Below are positions 39,248 through 47,430 of a stretch of DNA of 64,000 nucleotides, piece by piece. The DNA is from Arsukibacterium tuosuense. GTDB lineage: Bacteria; Pseudomonadota; Gammaproteobacteria; Steroidobacterales; GCA-2729495. The DNA is taken from positions 1-64,000 of the forward strand of contig CAMBYH010000006.1 in assembly GCA_945872065.1 (NCBI GenBank), given 5' to 3'. A program made the translations under genes and the position numbers. Position 1 is the first letter of the stretch, and every line of letters begins with the position of its first letter. The notes under the pieces were generated by a model. It was not told where the DNA came from and ran no database searches. It saw only the letters and a list, made by a program, of their open reading frames with translations.

Positions 39248-39916
39248 CTAGAGGCCGACGGCCTTCAGTTTCGGCTTCGGCCGGGCGTTGTACACGACGA
39301 TGGTCTTTCCGGTGGCCGTGATCAGGCCCTGTTCCTCGAGGACCTTCAGCACGCGGCCTGCCATCTCCCGGGAGCAGCCGACAAGACGTGACAGTTCCTG
39401 GCGGCTGACCTTGATCTGCATCCCGTCCGGATGGGTCATCGCGTCGGGTTCGTTGCAGAGGTCCATGATGGCGTGAGCCACGCGGCCGGTGACGTCCACG
39501 AAGGCCAGGTCGCCGAGCTTGCGGTTGGTGCGGTCGAGGCGGGTGGCGAGCTGGGTGGCCAGCTCGAAAACCAGTCCCGGACTCTCGCTGGCGATCTGGC
39601 GGAAGCGGGGATAGGTCATTTCGGCAACTTCGGAGCTGACGCGGGTTCTTACCCAGGCGCTCCGGGCGGGCTGCTCATGGAACAGGCCCATCTCCCCGAA
39701 GAACTGGCCCTTGTTGAGGTAAGCCAGGACCATCTCGTTGCCGTCTTCGTCCTCGATCATCACTTCGACGGAACCGTCGATGATGTAGTACAGGCTGTCG
39801 GGCAGATCGCCCGCGTGGATCATCACGGTCTTACTCGGTACCGTGCGCACGCGACAGTAGGTCAGAAAGCGGTTGATCGCCGGAACATCACTCAAAGCCT
39901 TGCCAGTAACAGCCAT
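39248..39916 (-). CDS. Crp/Clp-family transcription regulator
   Basis: A 222-residue regulator. A cyclic-nucleotide-binding beta barrel (GEMGLFHEQPARSAWV, equal to the phosphate-binding cassette of Crp) is followed by the dimer helix and a winged helix with recognition segment VSRQELSRLVGCSREMAGRVL. Sequence details (LAFVDVTGR, DAMTHPDGMQIKVSRQE) are like Vfr/Crp and the Xanthomonas Clp. Cyclic AMP versus c-di-GMP as ligand cannot be decided. The start at 39916 has GGGGAGA 7-8 bases before it; the frame is open for 17 more codons without such support. Confidence 0.92.
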   Translation of the reverse strand: MAVTGKALSDVPAINRFLTYCRVRTVPSKTVMIHAGDLPDSLYYIIDGSVEVMIEDEDGNEMVLAYLNKGQFFGEMGLFHEQPARSAWVRTRVSSEVAEMTYPRFRQIASESPGLVFELATQLATRLDRTNRKLGDLAFVDVTGRVAHAIMDLCNEPDAMTHPDGMQIKVSRQELSRLVGCSREMAGRVLKVLEEQGLITATGKTIVVYNARPKPKLKAVGL

Positions 39917-40129
39917 TGCAGTCTCTCCCCAATAAATCCGTTTAAGCCAAAATCCGTTTGAGCCCAAATCCTTTACCCTGGAAAAACCCGAACCAGAGCG
40001 AGGAATATGTTGAATCGGGAGCTACCGTAACCGATCCCTGCGGCAGCGGGAACTGGCACCTTCCGGAACTGTGAACCCCCTCACAAAGATCAGTCCTTCC
40101 CAGTCAGGGTAAGGCTCCAGGCCCGTGGT

Positions 40130-40765
40130 CTAGAGGCGGTGTGCCACCGTGGTCATGATCCGGGCCACAAGGCGCATGGCCGTTCGGGCCGGTGCTGGCA
40201 AGTCGGTGCCGCCGAGCTCCCTGGCCCTGGACCCGTGCGCCGCCTCGTCCGTCTGTATCTGGAGGAGTATCTCCCTGCTCGCCAGGTCCGGTTCGGGCAG
40301 ACGATCCAGATGGTTCGAGAGGTGTTCTTCAACCTGGCGTTCGGTCTCCACCACAAAGCCGAGACCACGGGAGGTTCCCAGAAGTCCGGCCGCGGCACCG
40401 AGCGCAAAGCTGCCGACGTACCACAGCGGTCCGAACAGGCTGGTGCGGCCACCGAGCTCCCTGACCCGCTGCTCACACCAGCCGAGGTGGTCCTGCTCTT
40501 CCCGGGCTGCGTCCAGAAGGCTCTGGCGGATCCGGGGATCACGGGTGGTGAACGCTTGCCCGCGATAGAGGGCCTGAGCAGCGACTTCGCCGGCGTGGTT
40601 AACGCGCATGAGGGCGACGCCTGCTGCCCGGTCCGGCGCCGAGAGTGGCGCAGACCCCAGGGCGGAGCCGGGGCTCGGCCGGGTCGCCGGGGCCACGGCC
40701 GAGAGCACCCGGAGGCCGGTGTCGATCTCCGTCAGGAGGGCGTCGAGCAAGTGGACGATAGCCAT
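40130..40765 (-). CDS. coq7: 5-demethoxyubiquinol hydroxylase, Coq7 type
   Basis: A 211-residue di-iron hydroxylase of ubiquinone synthesis that performs the same step as UbiF in E. coli. Metal ligands are in NHAGEVAAQALYRGQ, the EEQDHLGWCEQR segment, VETERQVEEH and TDEAAHG, the four-helix ferritin-like pattern. The start at 40765 (MAIVHLLDALL) fits the family; an open frame further upstream overlaps the DUF481 gene on the other strand. UbiH and UbiI, the other two hydroxylases, are encoded later in this window. Confidence 0.94.
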   Translation of the reverse strand: MAIVHLLDALLTEIDTGLRVLSAVAPATRPSPGSALGSAPLSAPDRAAGVALMRVNHAGEVAAQALYRGQAFTTRDPRIRQSLLDAAREEQDHLGWCEQRVRELGGRTSLFGPLWYVGSFALGAAAGLLGTSRGLGFVVETERQVEEHLSNHLDRLPEPDLASREILLQIQTDEAAHGSRARELGGTDLPAPARTAMRLVARIMTTVAHRL

Positions 40766-40843
40766 TGGGGAGATTATGGTGGCGGGCCGCGATTCCGGGC
40801 AACCGGTGTCGGGGCCACGAATGCACTCAGGGAGTACTGCGGC

Positions 40844-41665
40844 ATGACGAGATTCAGGGGACAAACCACGGTTGCCGTTCTGGCGGGGCTGGTCGCGCTG
40901 GCTATCCCGGTGGCAGGCAACGCCCAGGTCGATACCGGCATGGCGTCGGCCAAGATGGCGCCGGCCGACAAGAAAGAGGACGCAGGCCCCTGGTCGGCTA
41001 CCCTGGCCGCAGGCTACGCCAAGACCAGCGGCAATTCTGAAAGCTCCGCGGCCAACTTCAAGGGCCAGGGGCGCTACGACAAGGACCGCTGGCATCACAT
41101 TCTGGGGGCAACGGCCGTTGGCACCAGCAGCGCCGCGAACCGGGATGAGGACTCTGTCACCACGGCGGAAGCCTATTGGGGTGGTTTCCAGTCCCAGTAC
41201 GACCTGACAGAGGCGTGGTATGTCTTTGGCTCGCTCGACTGGTACAAAGACCGGTTCAGCGCCTATGAGCAGCAGGTCTACGAGACGGCGGGTGTGGGCT
41301 GGCGAATCCTGCGGGGTGAGGCCCACTTTCTCGATGTCGAGGCAGGCGCCGGCGCCAAGCAGGCCAAACTGACGGGCGGTGGGAGCCAGAACGAGGGCAT
41401 CGGCGTGCTGCGCGGTGTCTACACCTGGCAGATCAGTGAGAACGCTGCGTTCGTCCAGAAGGTCACCATCCTTAGCGGTTCCGACAACACCTACTCAGAG
41501 ACCAATAGCGAACTCAAGGCGGGGATCATCGGGAACCTGAGCATGGTTCTGGGCTACACCTATAAACACAACTCGGACGTGGAAATCGACACCTCCCTGA
41601 CCCCGGCCCGGCCTTTCGACAAGACCGACACCTTCACCACGATCTCCCTCGAATACGGCTTCTAG
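40844..41665 (+). CDS. DUF481 outer-membrane beta-barrel protein (YdiY-like)
   Basis: A 273-residue protein with an N-terminal signal peptide (cleavage probably after GNA in VAGNAQV). The rest is rich in alternating aromatic strands, e.g. WSATLAAGYAKTSGNSES at the start and FTTISLEYGF with terminal Phe, the mark of an outer-membrane barrel. It belongs to the DUF481/YdiY salt-induced family of unknown function. The start at 40844 is the first ATG giving a signal peptide. It is divergent from coq7. Confidence 0.9.
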   Translation: MTRFRGQTTVAVLAGLVALAIPVAGNAQVDTGMASAKMAPADKKEDAGPWSATLAAGYAKTSGNSESSAANFKGQGRYDKDRWHHILGATAVGTSSAANRDEDSVTTAEAYWGGFQSQYDLTEAWYVFGSLDWYKDRFSAYEQQVYETAGVGWRILRGEAHFLDVEAGAGAKQAKLTGGGSQNEGIGVLRGVYTWQISENAAFVQKVTILSGSDNTYSETNSELKAGIIGNLSMVLGYTYKHNSDVEIDTSLTPARPFDKTDTFTTISLEYGF

Positions 41666-41680
41666 ACGGGCCTTTCTGAG

Positions 41681-41764
41681 CCCCAGCCGGCCCCGGGAAC
41701 CCCCCACGGGACGGCTGGGGACAGCCCCAGGGGGGGGCGCACCCCCCGGGGGTTTGAAAAAAAA
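41681..41764 (+). promoter_or_regulatory. Folded leader upstream of rplM with alternative hairpins
   Basis: The arm CGGCTGGGG (41712-41720) can pair with CCCCAGCCG (41681-41689). Part of the same arm, CTGGGG, can instead pair with CCCCAG (41725-41730). A third hairpin, GGGGGG-CGCA-CCCCCC (41732-41747), stands next to the latter and is followed by GGTTTG and eight A. The mutually exclusive pairing resembles an attenuator, perhaps part of L13 operon control or the end of the DUF481 transcript. No proven motif was recognised. Confidence 0.4.
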
Positions 41765-41866
41765 CCTCCAGCCCCCTACACTTTGCGGCCCAACCGAGGA
41801 AAACCGGCTTTCCGGACCTCGGGCACAGCTTCCCAAACAGCTCCAAAAGAACGACAGGTTTTTCAG

Positions 41867-42295
41867 ATGGGCACGTTTTCCGCCAAATCCCATGAGGTCC
41901 GGCGTGGTTGGTATGTGGTAGATGCCACTGACCGTACCCTCGGTCGCCTTGCATCAGCCATCGCTTTCCGCCTGCGCGGCAAGCACAAGGCGGAGTTCAC
42001 TCCGCACGTTGATACGGGCGATTACATCGTTGTGGTCAATGCCGCCCGCATCAAGGCGACCGGTAACAAGCTCAAGGACAAGCTCTACCGGCATCACACG
42101 GGCTACATCGGCAATCTGAAGACCACCACGCTCGGCAAGATGATGGAAGAACACCCGGAACGGGCCCTCATGAAGGCCGTGAAGGGCATGCTGCCCAAGA
42201 ACAGCCTGGGCGCGACCATGCTGAAGAAACTGCGGGTTTACGGTGGCGGCGAGCATGAGCATGCGGCCCAGCAGCCTGAGCCTCTTAAGCTGTAA
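41867..42295 (+). CDS. rplM: Ribosomal protein L13
   Basis: A 142-residue L13 of normal length. The start at 41867 gives [20 protein letters not shown], and an upstream open frame is leader sequence. Features [26 protein letters not shown] and [16 protein letters not shown] are diagnostic. It forms the conserved operon with rpsI 65 bases downstream. Confidence 0.97.
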   Translation: MGTFSAKSHEVRRGWYVVDATDRTLGRLASAIAFRLRGKHKAEFTPHVDTGDYIVVVNAARIKATGNKLKDKLYRHHTGYIGNLKTTTLGKMMEEHPERALMKAVKGMLPKNSLGATMLKKLRVYGGGEHEHAAQQPEPLKL

Positions 42296-42360
42296 CTTGA
42301 GCCGAATCCCCGAACCCGACCCCCGAACCCGACCCAAGAATTCGATAGGCAATAAAACCC

Positions 42361-42759
42361 ATGGCCACGCAGCCCCAGCAGTACTCCGCCACCGGTCGCC
42401 GCAAGTCCTCCACGGCGCGGGTGTTTATCCGCCGCGGTAAGGGCGATATCACCATCAACAGCAAGCCGATCGACGAGTTTTTCGGCCGCAAGACCTCCCG
42501 CATGATCGTCCGGCAGCCGCTGGAGCTGACCAAGATGGAAGGCCAGTTCGATGTCGTTGTGAACGTCGCTGGTGGCGGCATGACCGGCCAGGCCGGTGCT
42601 ATTCGCCACGGCCTGACCCGCGCACTGATGGCCTACGACGAGACCCTGCGTCCGTCACTGCGCAAGGCCGGCTACGTAACCCGCGACGCTCGCGAGGTCG
42701 AGCGCAAGAAGGTCGGCCTCCGCAAGGCCCGCCGCGCGACGCAGTTCTCCAAGCGCTAG
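42361..42759 (+). CDS. rpsI: Ribosomal protein S9
   Basis: A 132-residue S9 ending in the typical basic tail [14 protein letters not shown], which reaches the P-site tRNA. The N-terminal [16 protein letters not shown] is diagnostic. The spacer after rplM contains an imperfect tandem repeat of CCCGAACCCGACC (about 42308-42335), function unknown. Confidence 0.97.
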   Translation: MATQPQQYSATGRRKSSTARVFIRRGKGDITINSKPIDEFFGRKTSRMIVRQPLELTKMEGQFDVVVNVAGGGMTGQAGAIRHGLTRALMAYDETLRPSLRKAGYVTRDAREVERKKVGLRKARRATQFSKR

Positions 42760-42793
42760 AGCCCGGGGCTGCCGGCCGCAAACGAGGCGTGCT

Positions 42794-42799
42794 TATAAT
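42794..42799 (+). promoter_or_regulatory. -10 box of tRNA-Gln
   Basis: A perfect TATAAT preceded by GCT stands 13 bases before the mature tRNA 5' end. No good -35 hexamer is seen; the upstream sequence is very G+C-rich. Confidence 0.6.
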
Positions 42800-42812
42800 G
42801 CGTCCTGCTTAC

Positions 42813-42886
42813 TGGGGGATCGTCCAGCGGTAGGACATCGGACTCTGACTCCGAGAACCTAGGTTCGAATCCTAGTCCCCCAGCCA
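42813..42886 (+). tRNA. tRNA-Gln (anticodon CUG)
   Basis: A 74-base tRNA with the CCA end encoded. The acceptor stem is TGGGGGA/TCCCCCA with discriminator G, the D stem GTCC/GGAC, the anticodon stem TCGGA/TCCGA enclosing loop CTCTGAC (anticodon CTG, reading CAG), and the T arm CTAGG-TTCGAAT-CCTAG. It has its own -10 box and a strong terminator 14 bases downstream. Confidence 0.97.
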
Positions 42887-42900
42887 CTCAAGGCAAAAAG

Positions 42901-42932
42901 AAGGGCCCGCGCGAGCGGGCCCTTTTCTTTTC
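42901..42932 (+). terminator. Rho-independent terminator of tRNA-Gln
   Basis: The stem GGGCCCGC-GCGA-GCGGGCCC followed by TTTTCTTTT is a classical strong terminator and closes the tRNA unit. It also faces the 3' end of rpiA. Confidence 0.95.
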
Positions 42933-42974
42933 AGCGGTCCAGGCGGCGGGGACATCCTTGCGCAGGGAGCCCGT

Positions 42975-43637
42975 CTAGCGGCGATCGAGGCGTTTCACGC
43001 CGCTGTCATCTGCCATCAGAATCACGTCGGCCGGCCGGAGCGCAAACAGGCCTACCGTCACGATGCCCGGAATCTGATTCAGGCGGCTCTCCAGGTCCGG
43101 GGGATTGGTGATCTGCAGGTTATGGACGTCAAGGATCTGGTTGCCGTTGTCGGTCACATAGTTCTCGCGCCACACTGGTTGGCCGCGCAGCTTCACAAGC
43201 TGGCGTGCCACCTGCGAACGGGCCATGGGAATGACCTCGATGGGCAGGGGAAATTTGCCGAGCGTCGCTACCCACTTGCTGTCGTCGATGATGCAGACGA
43301 ACTTGCGGGACGCGGCGGCCAGGATCTTTTCCCGGGTCAGCGCGCCCCCACCGCCCTTGATGAGGTGGAAGTACTTATTGGCCTCGTCGGCACCGTCCAC
43401 ATAGAGATCCAGGTCCCCCACCTGGTCCAGCTCCACGACGGTAAAGCCATGCGCCCGCAGCCTCGCCTCCGTGGCCCGGGAGCTGGCGACCACCGCGGCC
43501 AGATCGGCGCGAAAAGGCTCCAGCTGGTCGATCAGGAGATTTACCGTGGATCCCGTGCCCACACCGAGGGACATGCCCGGCTTGATGAACTCGAGGGCGG
43601 CTTGCGCGGCCTGCTTTTTCCGGCTGTTCTGGTCCAT
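42975..43637 (-). CDS. rpiA: Ribose-5-phosphate isomerase A
   Basis: A 220-residue RpiA interconverting ribose 5-phosphate and ribulose 5-phosphate. Motifs are VGTGSTVNLLID, VDGADEAN, KGGGGALTREK and the DNGNQILD segment near the C-terminus. In E. coli rpiA lies near ygfA, as here. Downstream of the ygfA region only the lysine-rich mini-gene intervenes. Confidence 0.96.
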   Translation of the reverse strand: MDQNSRKKQAAQAALEFIKPGMSLGVGTGSTVNLLIDQLEPFRADLAAVVASSRATEARLRAHGFTVVELDQVGDLDLYVDGADEANKYFHLIKGGGGALTREKILAAASRKFVCIIDDSKWVATLGKFPLPIEVIPMARSQVARQLVKLRGQPVWRENYVTDNGNQILDVHNLQITNPPDLESRLNQIPGIVTVGLFALRPADVILMADDSGVKRLDRR

Positions 43638-43656
43638 GGCTCAGATGGTACCTCAC

Positions 43657-43685
43657 AAAAAAAAGTGCCCGCCAGAGGCGGGCAC
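43657..43685 (-). terminator. Strong rho-independent terminator of the lysine-rich mini-gene
   Basis: Read on the minus strand: stem GTGCCCGCC-TCT-GGCGGGCAC followed by eight T. It ends the transcript of the 23-residue peptide gene just before the rpiA start codon, so rpiA must have a promoter beyond it or depend on read-through. Confidence 0.95.
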
Positions 43686-43700
43686 CGATCGTCGCGTGTT

Positions 43701-43748
43701 TCCTCTTTTCAGAGGATCGGCGTAAGACCCTTTCGGGCCTCACGCCGA
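43701..43748 (-). other. Two GAAA-tetraloop hairpins in the 3' UTR of the mini-gene
   Basis: On the minus strand a 14-bp stem (43748-43717) with loop GAAA is directly followed by a 6-bp stem TCCTCT-GAAA-AGAGGA (43716-43701). Two positions of the long stem are G-U wobbles when read as minus-strand RNA, but would be A-C mismatches on the plus strand. This indicates that the minus-strand RNA is the folded product. Confidence 0.75.
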
Positions 43749-43757
43749 CGCGCATCT

Positions 43758-43829
43758 CTAACGCTTTTTCTTTGCAGCCTTCTTCTTGGTCTTCTTCGTT
43801 ACTTTCTTCGCAACTTTCTTCGTAGCCAT
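43758..43829 (-). CDS. 23-residue lysine-rich basic peptide
   Basis: A tiny gene encoding MATKKVAKKVTKKTKKKAAK followed by KKR and TAG. Thirteen of 23 residues are Lys, in a pattern (K-K-V/A/T) like the tails of histone H1-like and AlgP-type proteins. It probably binds nucleic acid. Upstream of the ATG, GGAGACTAAAACT gives a ribosome-binding site (GGAG) 9 bases away. The start, the regular pattern, the following hairpins and the strong terminator together support a real transcription unit of about 200 bases. The peptide might also be a minor part of a structured RNA with its own function. No homologue can be cited with certainty. Confidence 0.75.
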   Translation of the reverse strand: MATKKVAKKVTKKTKKKAAKKKR

Positions 43830-43939
43830 AGTTTTAGTCTCCGTGTCGAGGTGGACGGGACTGAGTATATACAACAGTTGGAAAAATTCCAGCAAGGGGG
43901 AGTTTTCTTCCTTGACTTCGGTTGCGAGCAAGCGACAAC

Positions 43940-44587
43940 TCAGCCGAAGCGATAGGTGGCCGTTTCCGTGATCACGGCATCAAGTCCGATGTCCCACGCG
44001 CCGGCAGGCAGAGGAGAGACCTTCTGCATCTCGAACGCGAGACCTATAAAACCGGGTCGTCGTGAGTGTGCACGCGCTCCGCGAAACGCCAGCGTCCGGT
44101 CGTAGTAACCGCCGCCCATGCCGAGTCGATGACCTTGAATATCGAACGCTACAAGCGGTGCCACGATGACGTCGAGTTGTCGTGCAGTGCGCAGGTGGCG
44201 TGCCGGGATTACCGGCTCAGGGATGCCGAAGCGATTGAGCTGGAGTTCTGACCCCGGGTGGAAGGGCGCGAAGCGCAGCGCGGTGCCCGAAATCACCGGC
44301 AGGAATACCGATCGGCCTCGGTTCCACGCTTCCAGGGCCGCGGGAGTGCAATCAAGTTCACCGCCGATTGGCAGGTAGATGGCTATGGTTCGGGCGCTCG
44401 CGAGTGCTGGAAGGGCCCAGAGGCGACGCATAGCGAACCGGGCAGAAGCGCGGGCTGCTGGGGCCGGCAGCGCCAGACGCCGGGCGCGAATTTCTCTGCG
44501 GATCCGGGTTTTCTCAGCCGCATCGGCCCCATGCTCGCCTGAGGGTTCGCTGCCGCTGGGGGCGTGGCTTAAGGGGTTCCGCGTCAT
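43940..44587 (-). CDS. ygfA: 5-formyltetrahydrofolate cyclo-ligase
   Basis: A 215-residue enzyme converting 5-formyl-THF to 5,10-methenyl-THF with ATP. Motifs: KTRIRREIRARR at the start of the fold, YLPIGGELDC, PLVAFDIQGHRLGMGGGYYDR at the end. The first ~22 residues are a variable extension. It stands directly downstream of 6S RNA, the classic ssrS-ygfA arrangement, and may be made from the long read-through transcript. Confidence 0.93.
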   Translation of the reverse strand: MTRNPLSHAPSGSEPSGEHGADAAEKTRIRREIRARRLALPAPAARASARFAMRRLWALPALASARTIAIYLPIGGELDCTPAALEAWNRGRSVFLPVISGTALRFAPFHPGSELQLNRFGIPEPVIPARHLRTARQLDVIVAPLVAFDIQGHRLGMGGGYYDRTLAFRGARAHSRRPGFIGLAFEMQKVSPLPAGAWDIGLDAVITETATYRFG

Positions 44588-44609
44588 GCCGCTGGCCGGG
44601 CTGGAAGGG

Positions 44610-44810
44610 CGGTCTCTCCCGCCTGTGCCGGTGCGGCCTGCTGCTCACAGACCAAGAGCATCAGGTGGGACCAGAAGAGGCAGAGAAGGCTTCCCGTCCA
44701 GAATTAATCTGAACGGTAATGCACAAACTGCCCACAATACGCGATCCCGAAAGCGCGATTAAGGGTCGAGAGACCTATCAAGCCGCTGTCGAACACTGCA
44801 GGAGAGACCT
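44610..44810 (-). ncRNA. ssrS: 6S RNA
   Basis: About 200 bases between zapA and ygfA, the conserved position of ssrS. The ends pair: 5' GGTCTCTCC (44809-44801) with 3' GGGAGAGACC (44620-44611), the closing stem of 6S RNA. The start fits a TATACT box seven bases upstream. The internal arms and central bubble were not folded in detail. 6S RNA binds sigma70 RNA polymerase in stationary phase and mimics an open promoter. Confidence 0.88.
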
Positions 44811-44816
44811 GGCACA

Positions 44817-44822
44817 AGTATA
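44817..44822 (-). promoter_or_regulatory. -10 box of 6S RNA
   Basis: TATACT on the minus strand, seven bases before the inferred 6S 5' end at 44810. A CACATTTTTC stretch about 16-17 bases further upstream would take the -35 position but matches poorly. Confidence 0.65.
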
Positions 44823-44876
44823 AGCCCGGTCGGTGAGAAAAATGTGACGCAGGTGGCCCCTGGGAGGGGGCGGAAG

Positions 44877-45191
44877 TCAGAGATCCAGCTGACGGCCAGC
44901 CTGGAGCGCACCCTCGACACGCTCCCGCATTGCCTGCAGGCGCAGCCGGGCGTCGCCTTCAAGGAGCTCGCCCCGGCTCCGCGAGCGCAGCAACTCATCA
45001 GCCATGTTCAGTGCAGCCATCACGGCAATCCGGTCCAGGCCGATGACCTTGCCGGTATCCCGGATTTCCCGCATCTTGCGGTTCAGCATCTCGGCGGAAT
45101 CCAGCAGTGCTGCCCGCTCGCTGGCAGGGCAGGAGATCTGGTATTCCTTCTCGAGAATCTTGATATTGACCTGCGCGTAGGGATCGGTCAC
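44877..45191 (-). CDS. zapA: Cell division protein ZapA
   Basis: A 104-residue ZapA that bundles FtsZ filaments. Features: VNIKILEKEYQISCPASERAAL at the N-terminus, the ALLDSAEMLNRKMREIRD core, then a coiled-coil C-terminus. It overlaps the ZapB-like gene by four bases (ATGA) and is followed by 6S RNA, as in E. coli. Confidence 0.93.
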   Translation of the reverse strand: MTDPYAQVNIKILEKEYQISCPASERAALLDSAEMLNRKMREIRDTGKVIGLDRIAVMAALNMADELLRSRSRGELLEGDARLRLQAMRERVEGALQAGRQLDL

Positions 45192-45418
45192 GAACCGTGC
45201 TCCATGGCCTTCAGGCGCCCAATCATGGCCTCCACCCGGGCCCGAACCTGTTCATTCTTCTGCAAGAGCGTCGCCCGCTCGGCAATCAGGTTGTCCTGCC
45301 GCTGGTGCAGCGACCGGTTCTCTTCCTTCAGCTGGCTCGTGATCACGACAAGTTCGTCCAGCCGACGTTCGAGGCGCTCGAGTTCCCGTGTAAAAGTCTT
45401 TTCCAATGAGTCCGGCAT
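45188..45418 (-). CDS. Small coiled-coil protein (TIGR02449/ZapB-like)
   Basis: A 76-residue, almost wholly coiled-coil protein (LEKTFTRELERLERRLDEL, QLKEENRSLHQRQDNLIAER) of the TIGR02449 type found upstream of zapA in many gammaproteobacteria. By location and shape it is a probable division accessory factor in the manner of ZapB. This role is inferred. It overlaps zapA by four bases. Confidence 0.85.
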   Translation of the reverse strand: MPDSLEKTFTRELERLERRLDELVVITSQLKEENRSLHQRQDNLIAERATLLQKNEQVRARVEAMIGRLKAMEHGS

Positions 45419-45514
45419 GAAGTCAATATAGTGTTAGCCCACGGCCAGGGTCAAATGCGGCGCGGCACCGGGCGGTGCCAGGTACAGAGTCAGGATTAAC
45501 AGCGGTCCCAGAAG

Positions 45515-46108
45515 ATGTCAAAAGGCCCGACTACCAGCGAATTCCCTGGCTTTGACCAGATCGACCAGGCACTCCGGCGCGCCGAGGCTGGGCACGACGC
45601 TGCCGAAGCCCACGGCAGCCTCTGCGGACTGCTCTGCACCCTGGGCGCAGGCGCTGAGTCCGCGTGGCTGGCGGACACCCTCCCGGAGAGCCCCGGTAAC
45701 CCCACGGTTACCGAACAGGCGACCAACCTTCTCAAGGCCCTGGCCAACCGCACCCGCGGGGCTCTGGAAGATGTCCAGATGAGCTTTCAGCCCCTGCTGC
45801 CGGACGATGCCGAGGCCCTTATGCAGCGCGTCGACGCTCTCGCCCAGTGGTGCCAGGGCTTTAACCACGGGCTGTTTGTCGCTGCACGGACCAGCGCCGC
45901 GGAGGATGAGATCCGCAGCGGCAATACCGCCGAGATCGTCAGTGATTTCGCCGAGATGGCTCAGGTGGCTGTTGGTCCTGACGAAGCCGATGCGGAGGGC
46001 GAGGCCGCCTACACGGAGCTGGTTGAATACGTCCGCGTGAGCGTGCAGCTGGTCTACGAGGAGCTGGCCGCCGTCCGCCAGCGCGAGCAGGCTGCGAGCA
46101 GACATTGA
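45515..46108 (+). CDS. ygfB: UPF0149 family protein YgfB
   Basis: A 197-residue YecA/YgfB family protein without the C-terminal zinc-binding SEC-C motif. The features AEAHGSLCGLLC and WCQGFNHGL, with the SDFAEMAQV segment, are typical. In Pseudomonas aeruginosa YgfB has been linked to control of an alternative resistance pathway. It is divergent from zapB-like/zapA and precedes pepP, as in E. coli. Confidence 0.92.
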   Translation: MSKGPTTSEFPGFDQIDQALRRAEAGHDAAEAHGSLCGLLCTLGAGAESAWLADTLPESPGNPTVTEQATNLLKALANRTRGALEDVQMSFQPLLPDDAEALMQRVDALAQWCQGFNHGLFVAARTSAAEDEIRSGNTAEIVSDFAEMAQVAVGPDEADAEGEAAYTELVEYVRVSVQLVYEELAAVRQREQAASRH

Positions 46109-46116
46109 AGCCCTCC

Positions 46117-47430
46117 ATGAACACCGACGAGTTCCTCCGCCGCCGCCGGCAGCTGATGCGCATGATGGGCAAGGGTGCCATCGCGATCCTGCCCGCCGCC
46201 CAGCCCCGGTTGCGCAGCCGGGACGTCCTGTACCCGTATCGCCAGGACAGCGACTTTTACTATCTGACGGGCTTTGCCGAGCCCGATGCTGTGGTGGTGC
46301 TGGTGCCGGGACGGCCGGAAGGGGAGTACCTGCTGTTCTGCCGGGAGCGGGACCGGGAGAAGGAAACCTGGGATGGAACCCGGGTGGGTCCGGAGAATGC
46401 AGTCACGCACTACGGGGCGGATGCCGCTTACCCCATCGGTGCCGTTGAGGAATGGCTGCCGAAGCTGGTGGGCAAGTGCGACCGGGTGTTTTACACCATG
46501 GGGACGCACCCGGATTTTGACCAGAGGGTGATCAGCTGGGTGTCCCGCCTCCGCACGCACAGCCGTGCCGGGGTCCACACGCCGGACGAGTTCATCTCCC
46601 TCGATCACTTCCTGCACGACCTGCGCCTCTACAAGAGCCGGGAAGAGATCGGCACGATGCGCCGGTCAGCGCGGATCGCGGTTCAGGCCCACCGGCGGGC
46701 GATGAGCATGTGCCGTCCGGGGCTTTTCGAGTACCAGATCGAAGCTGAGTTCATTCACGAGTTTCGCACCCATGGTGCGCAACCTTCCTACCTGCCGATC
46801 GTCGGGTCCGGGCCGAACAGCTGCATCCTGCACTACCACGAGAACAACCGGCGGATGGAGGACGGGGACCTGCTGCTGGTGGATGCCGGCTGCGAGTTTG
46901 ACTACTACGCCTCCGATGTAACCCGCACCTACCCGGTAAACGGCCGCTTTACGCCCGAGCAGCGGGCGATCTATGAAGTGGTTCTCGATGCCCACGAAGC
47001 GGCCCTCGCCGCCGTGGTGCCTGGCAATTCCTGGAGTGAGCCTCACGAAGCAGCGGTGCGTGCTGTTACCAAGGGGCTGAAGAGGATCGGGCTGCTTGAG
47101 GGCGCCGTGGCCTCGCTGATCCGCACCCGGGCCTACCAGAAGTTCTTCATGCACCGCACCGGCCACTGGCTGGGCATGGACGTGCACGACGTGGGCGACT
47201 ACAAGATCGCCGACCAGTGGCGCGTCCTGGAGCCGGGCATGGCCCTGACGGTCGAACCTGGGGTCTACATCCCACCGGGCAGCCGGGGAGTGCCGAAACG
47301 GTGGTGGAACATTGGTGTGCGGATCGAGGACGACGTGCTGGTAACCCGGGACGGTTCCGATGTGCTCACCAGGGATTTGCCGCGGGACCCTGACGTGCTG
47401 GAAGCCATGATCGGCGCGTCTGCCCAATGA
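46117..47430 (+). CDS. pepP: Xaa-Pro aminopeptidase
   Basis: A 437-residue M24B aminopeptidase that removes N-terminal residues before proline. Dinuclear metal ligands are in LLVDAGCEFDYYASDVTRTY (two Asp), RTGHWLGMDVHD (His), TVEPGVY (Glu) and VRIEDDVLV (Glu). The ATG at 46117 is preferred over an in-frame TTG at 46105. The end overlaps ubiH by four bases. Confidence 0.95.
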   Translation: MNTDEFLRRRRQLMRMMGKGAIAILPAAQPRLRSRDVLYPYRQDSDFYYLTGFAEPDAVVVLVPGRPEGEYLLFCRERDREKETWDGTRVGPENAVTHYGADAAYPIGAVEEWLPKLVGKCDRVFYTMGTHPDFDQRVISWVSRLRTHSRAGVHTPDEFISLDHFLHDLRLYKSREEIGTMRRSARIAVQAHRRAMSMCRPGLFEYQIEAEFIHEFRTHGAQPSYLPIVGSGPNSCILHYHENNRRMEDGDLLLVDAGCEFDYYASDVTRTYPVNGRFTPEQRAIYEVVLDAHEAALAAVVPGNSWSEPHEAAVRAVTKGLKRIGLLEGAVASLIRTRAYQKFFMHRTGHWLGMDVHDVGDYKIADQWRVLEPGMALTVEPGVYIPPGSRGVPKRWWNIGVRIEDDVLVTRDGSDVLTRDLPRDPDVLEAMIGASAQ

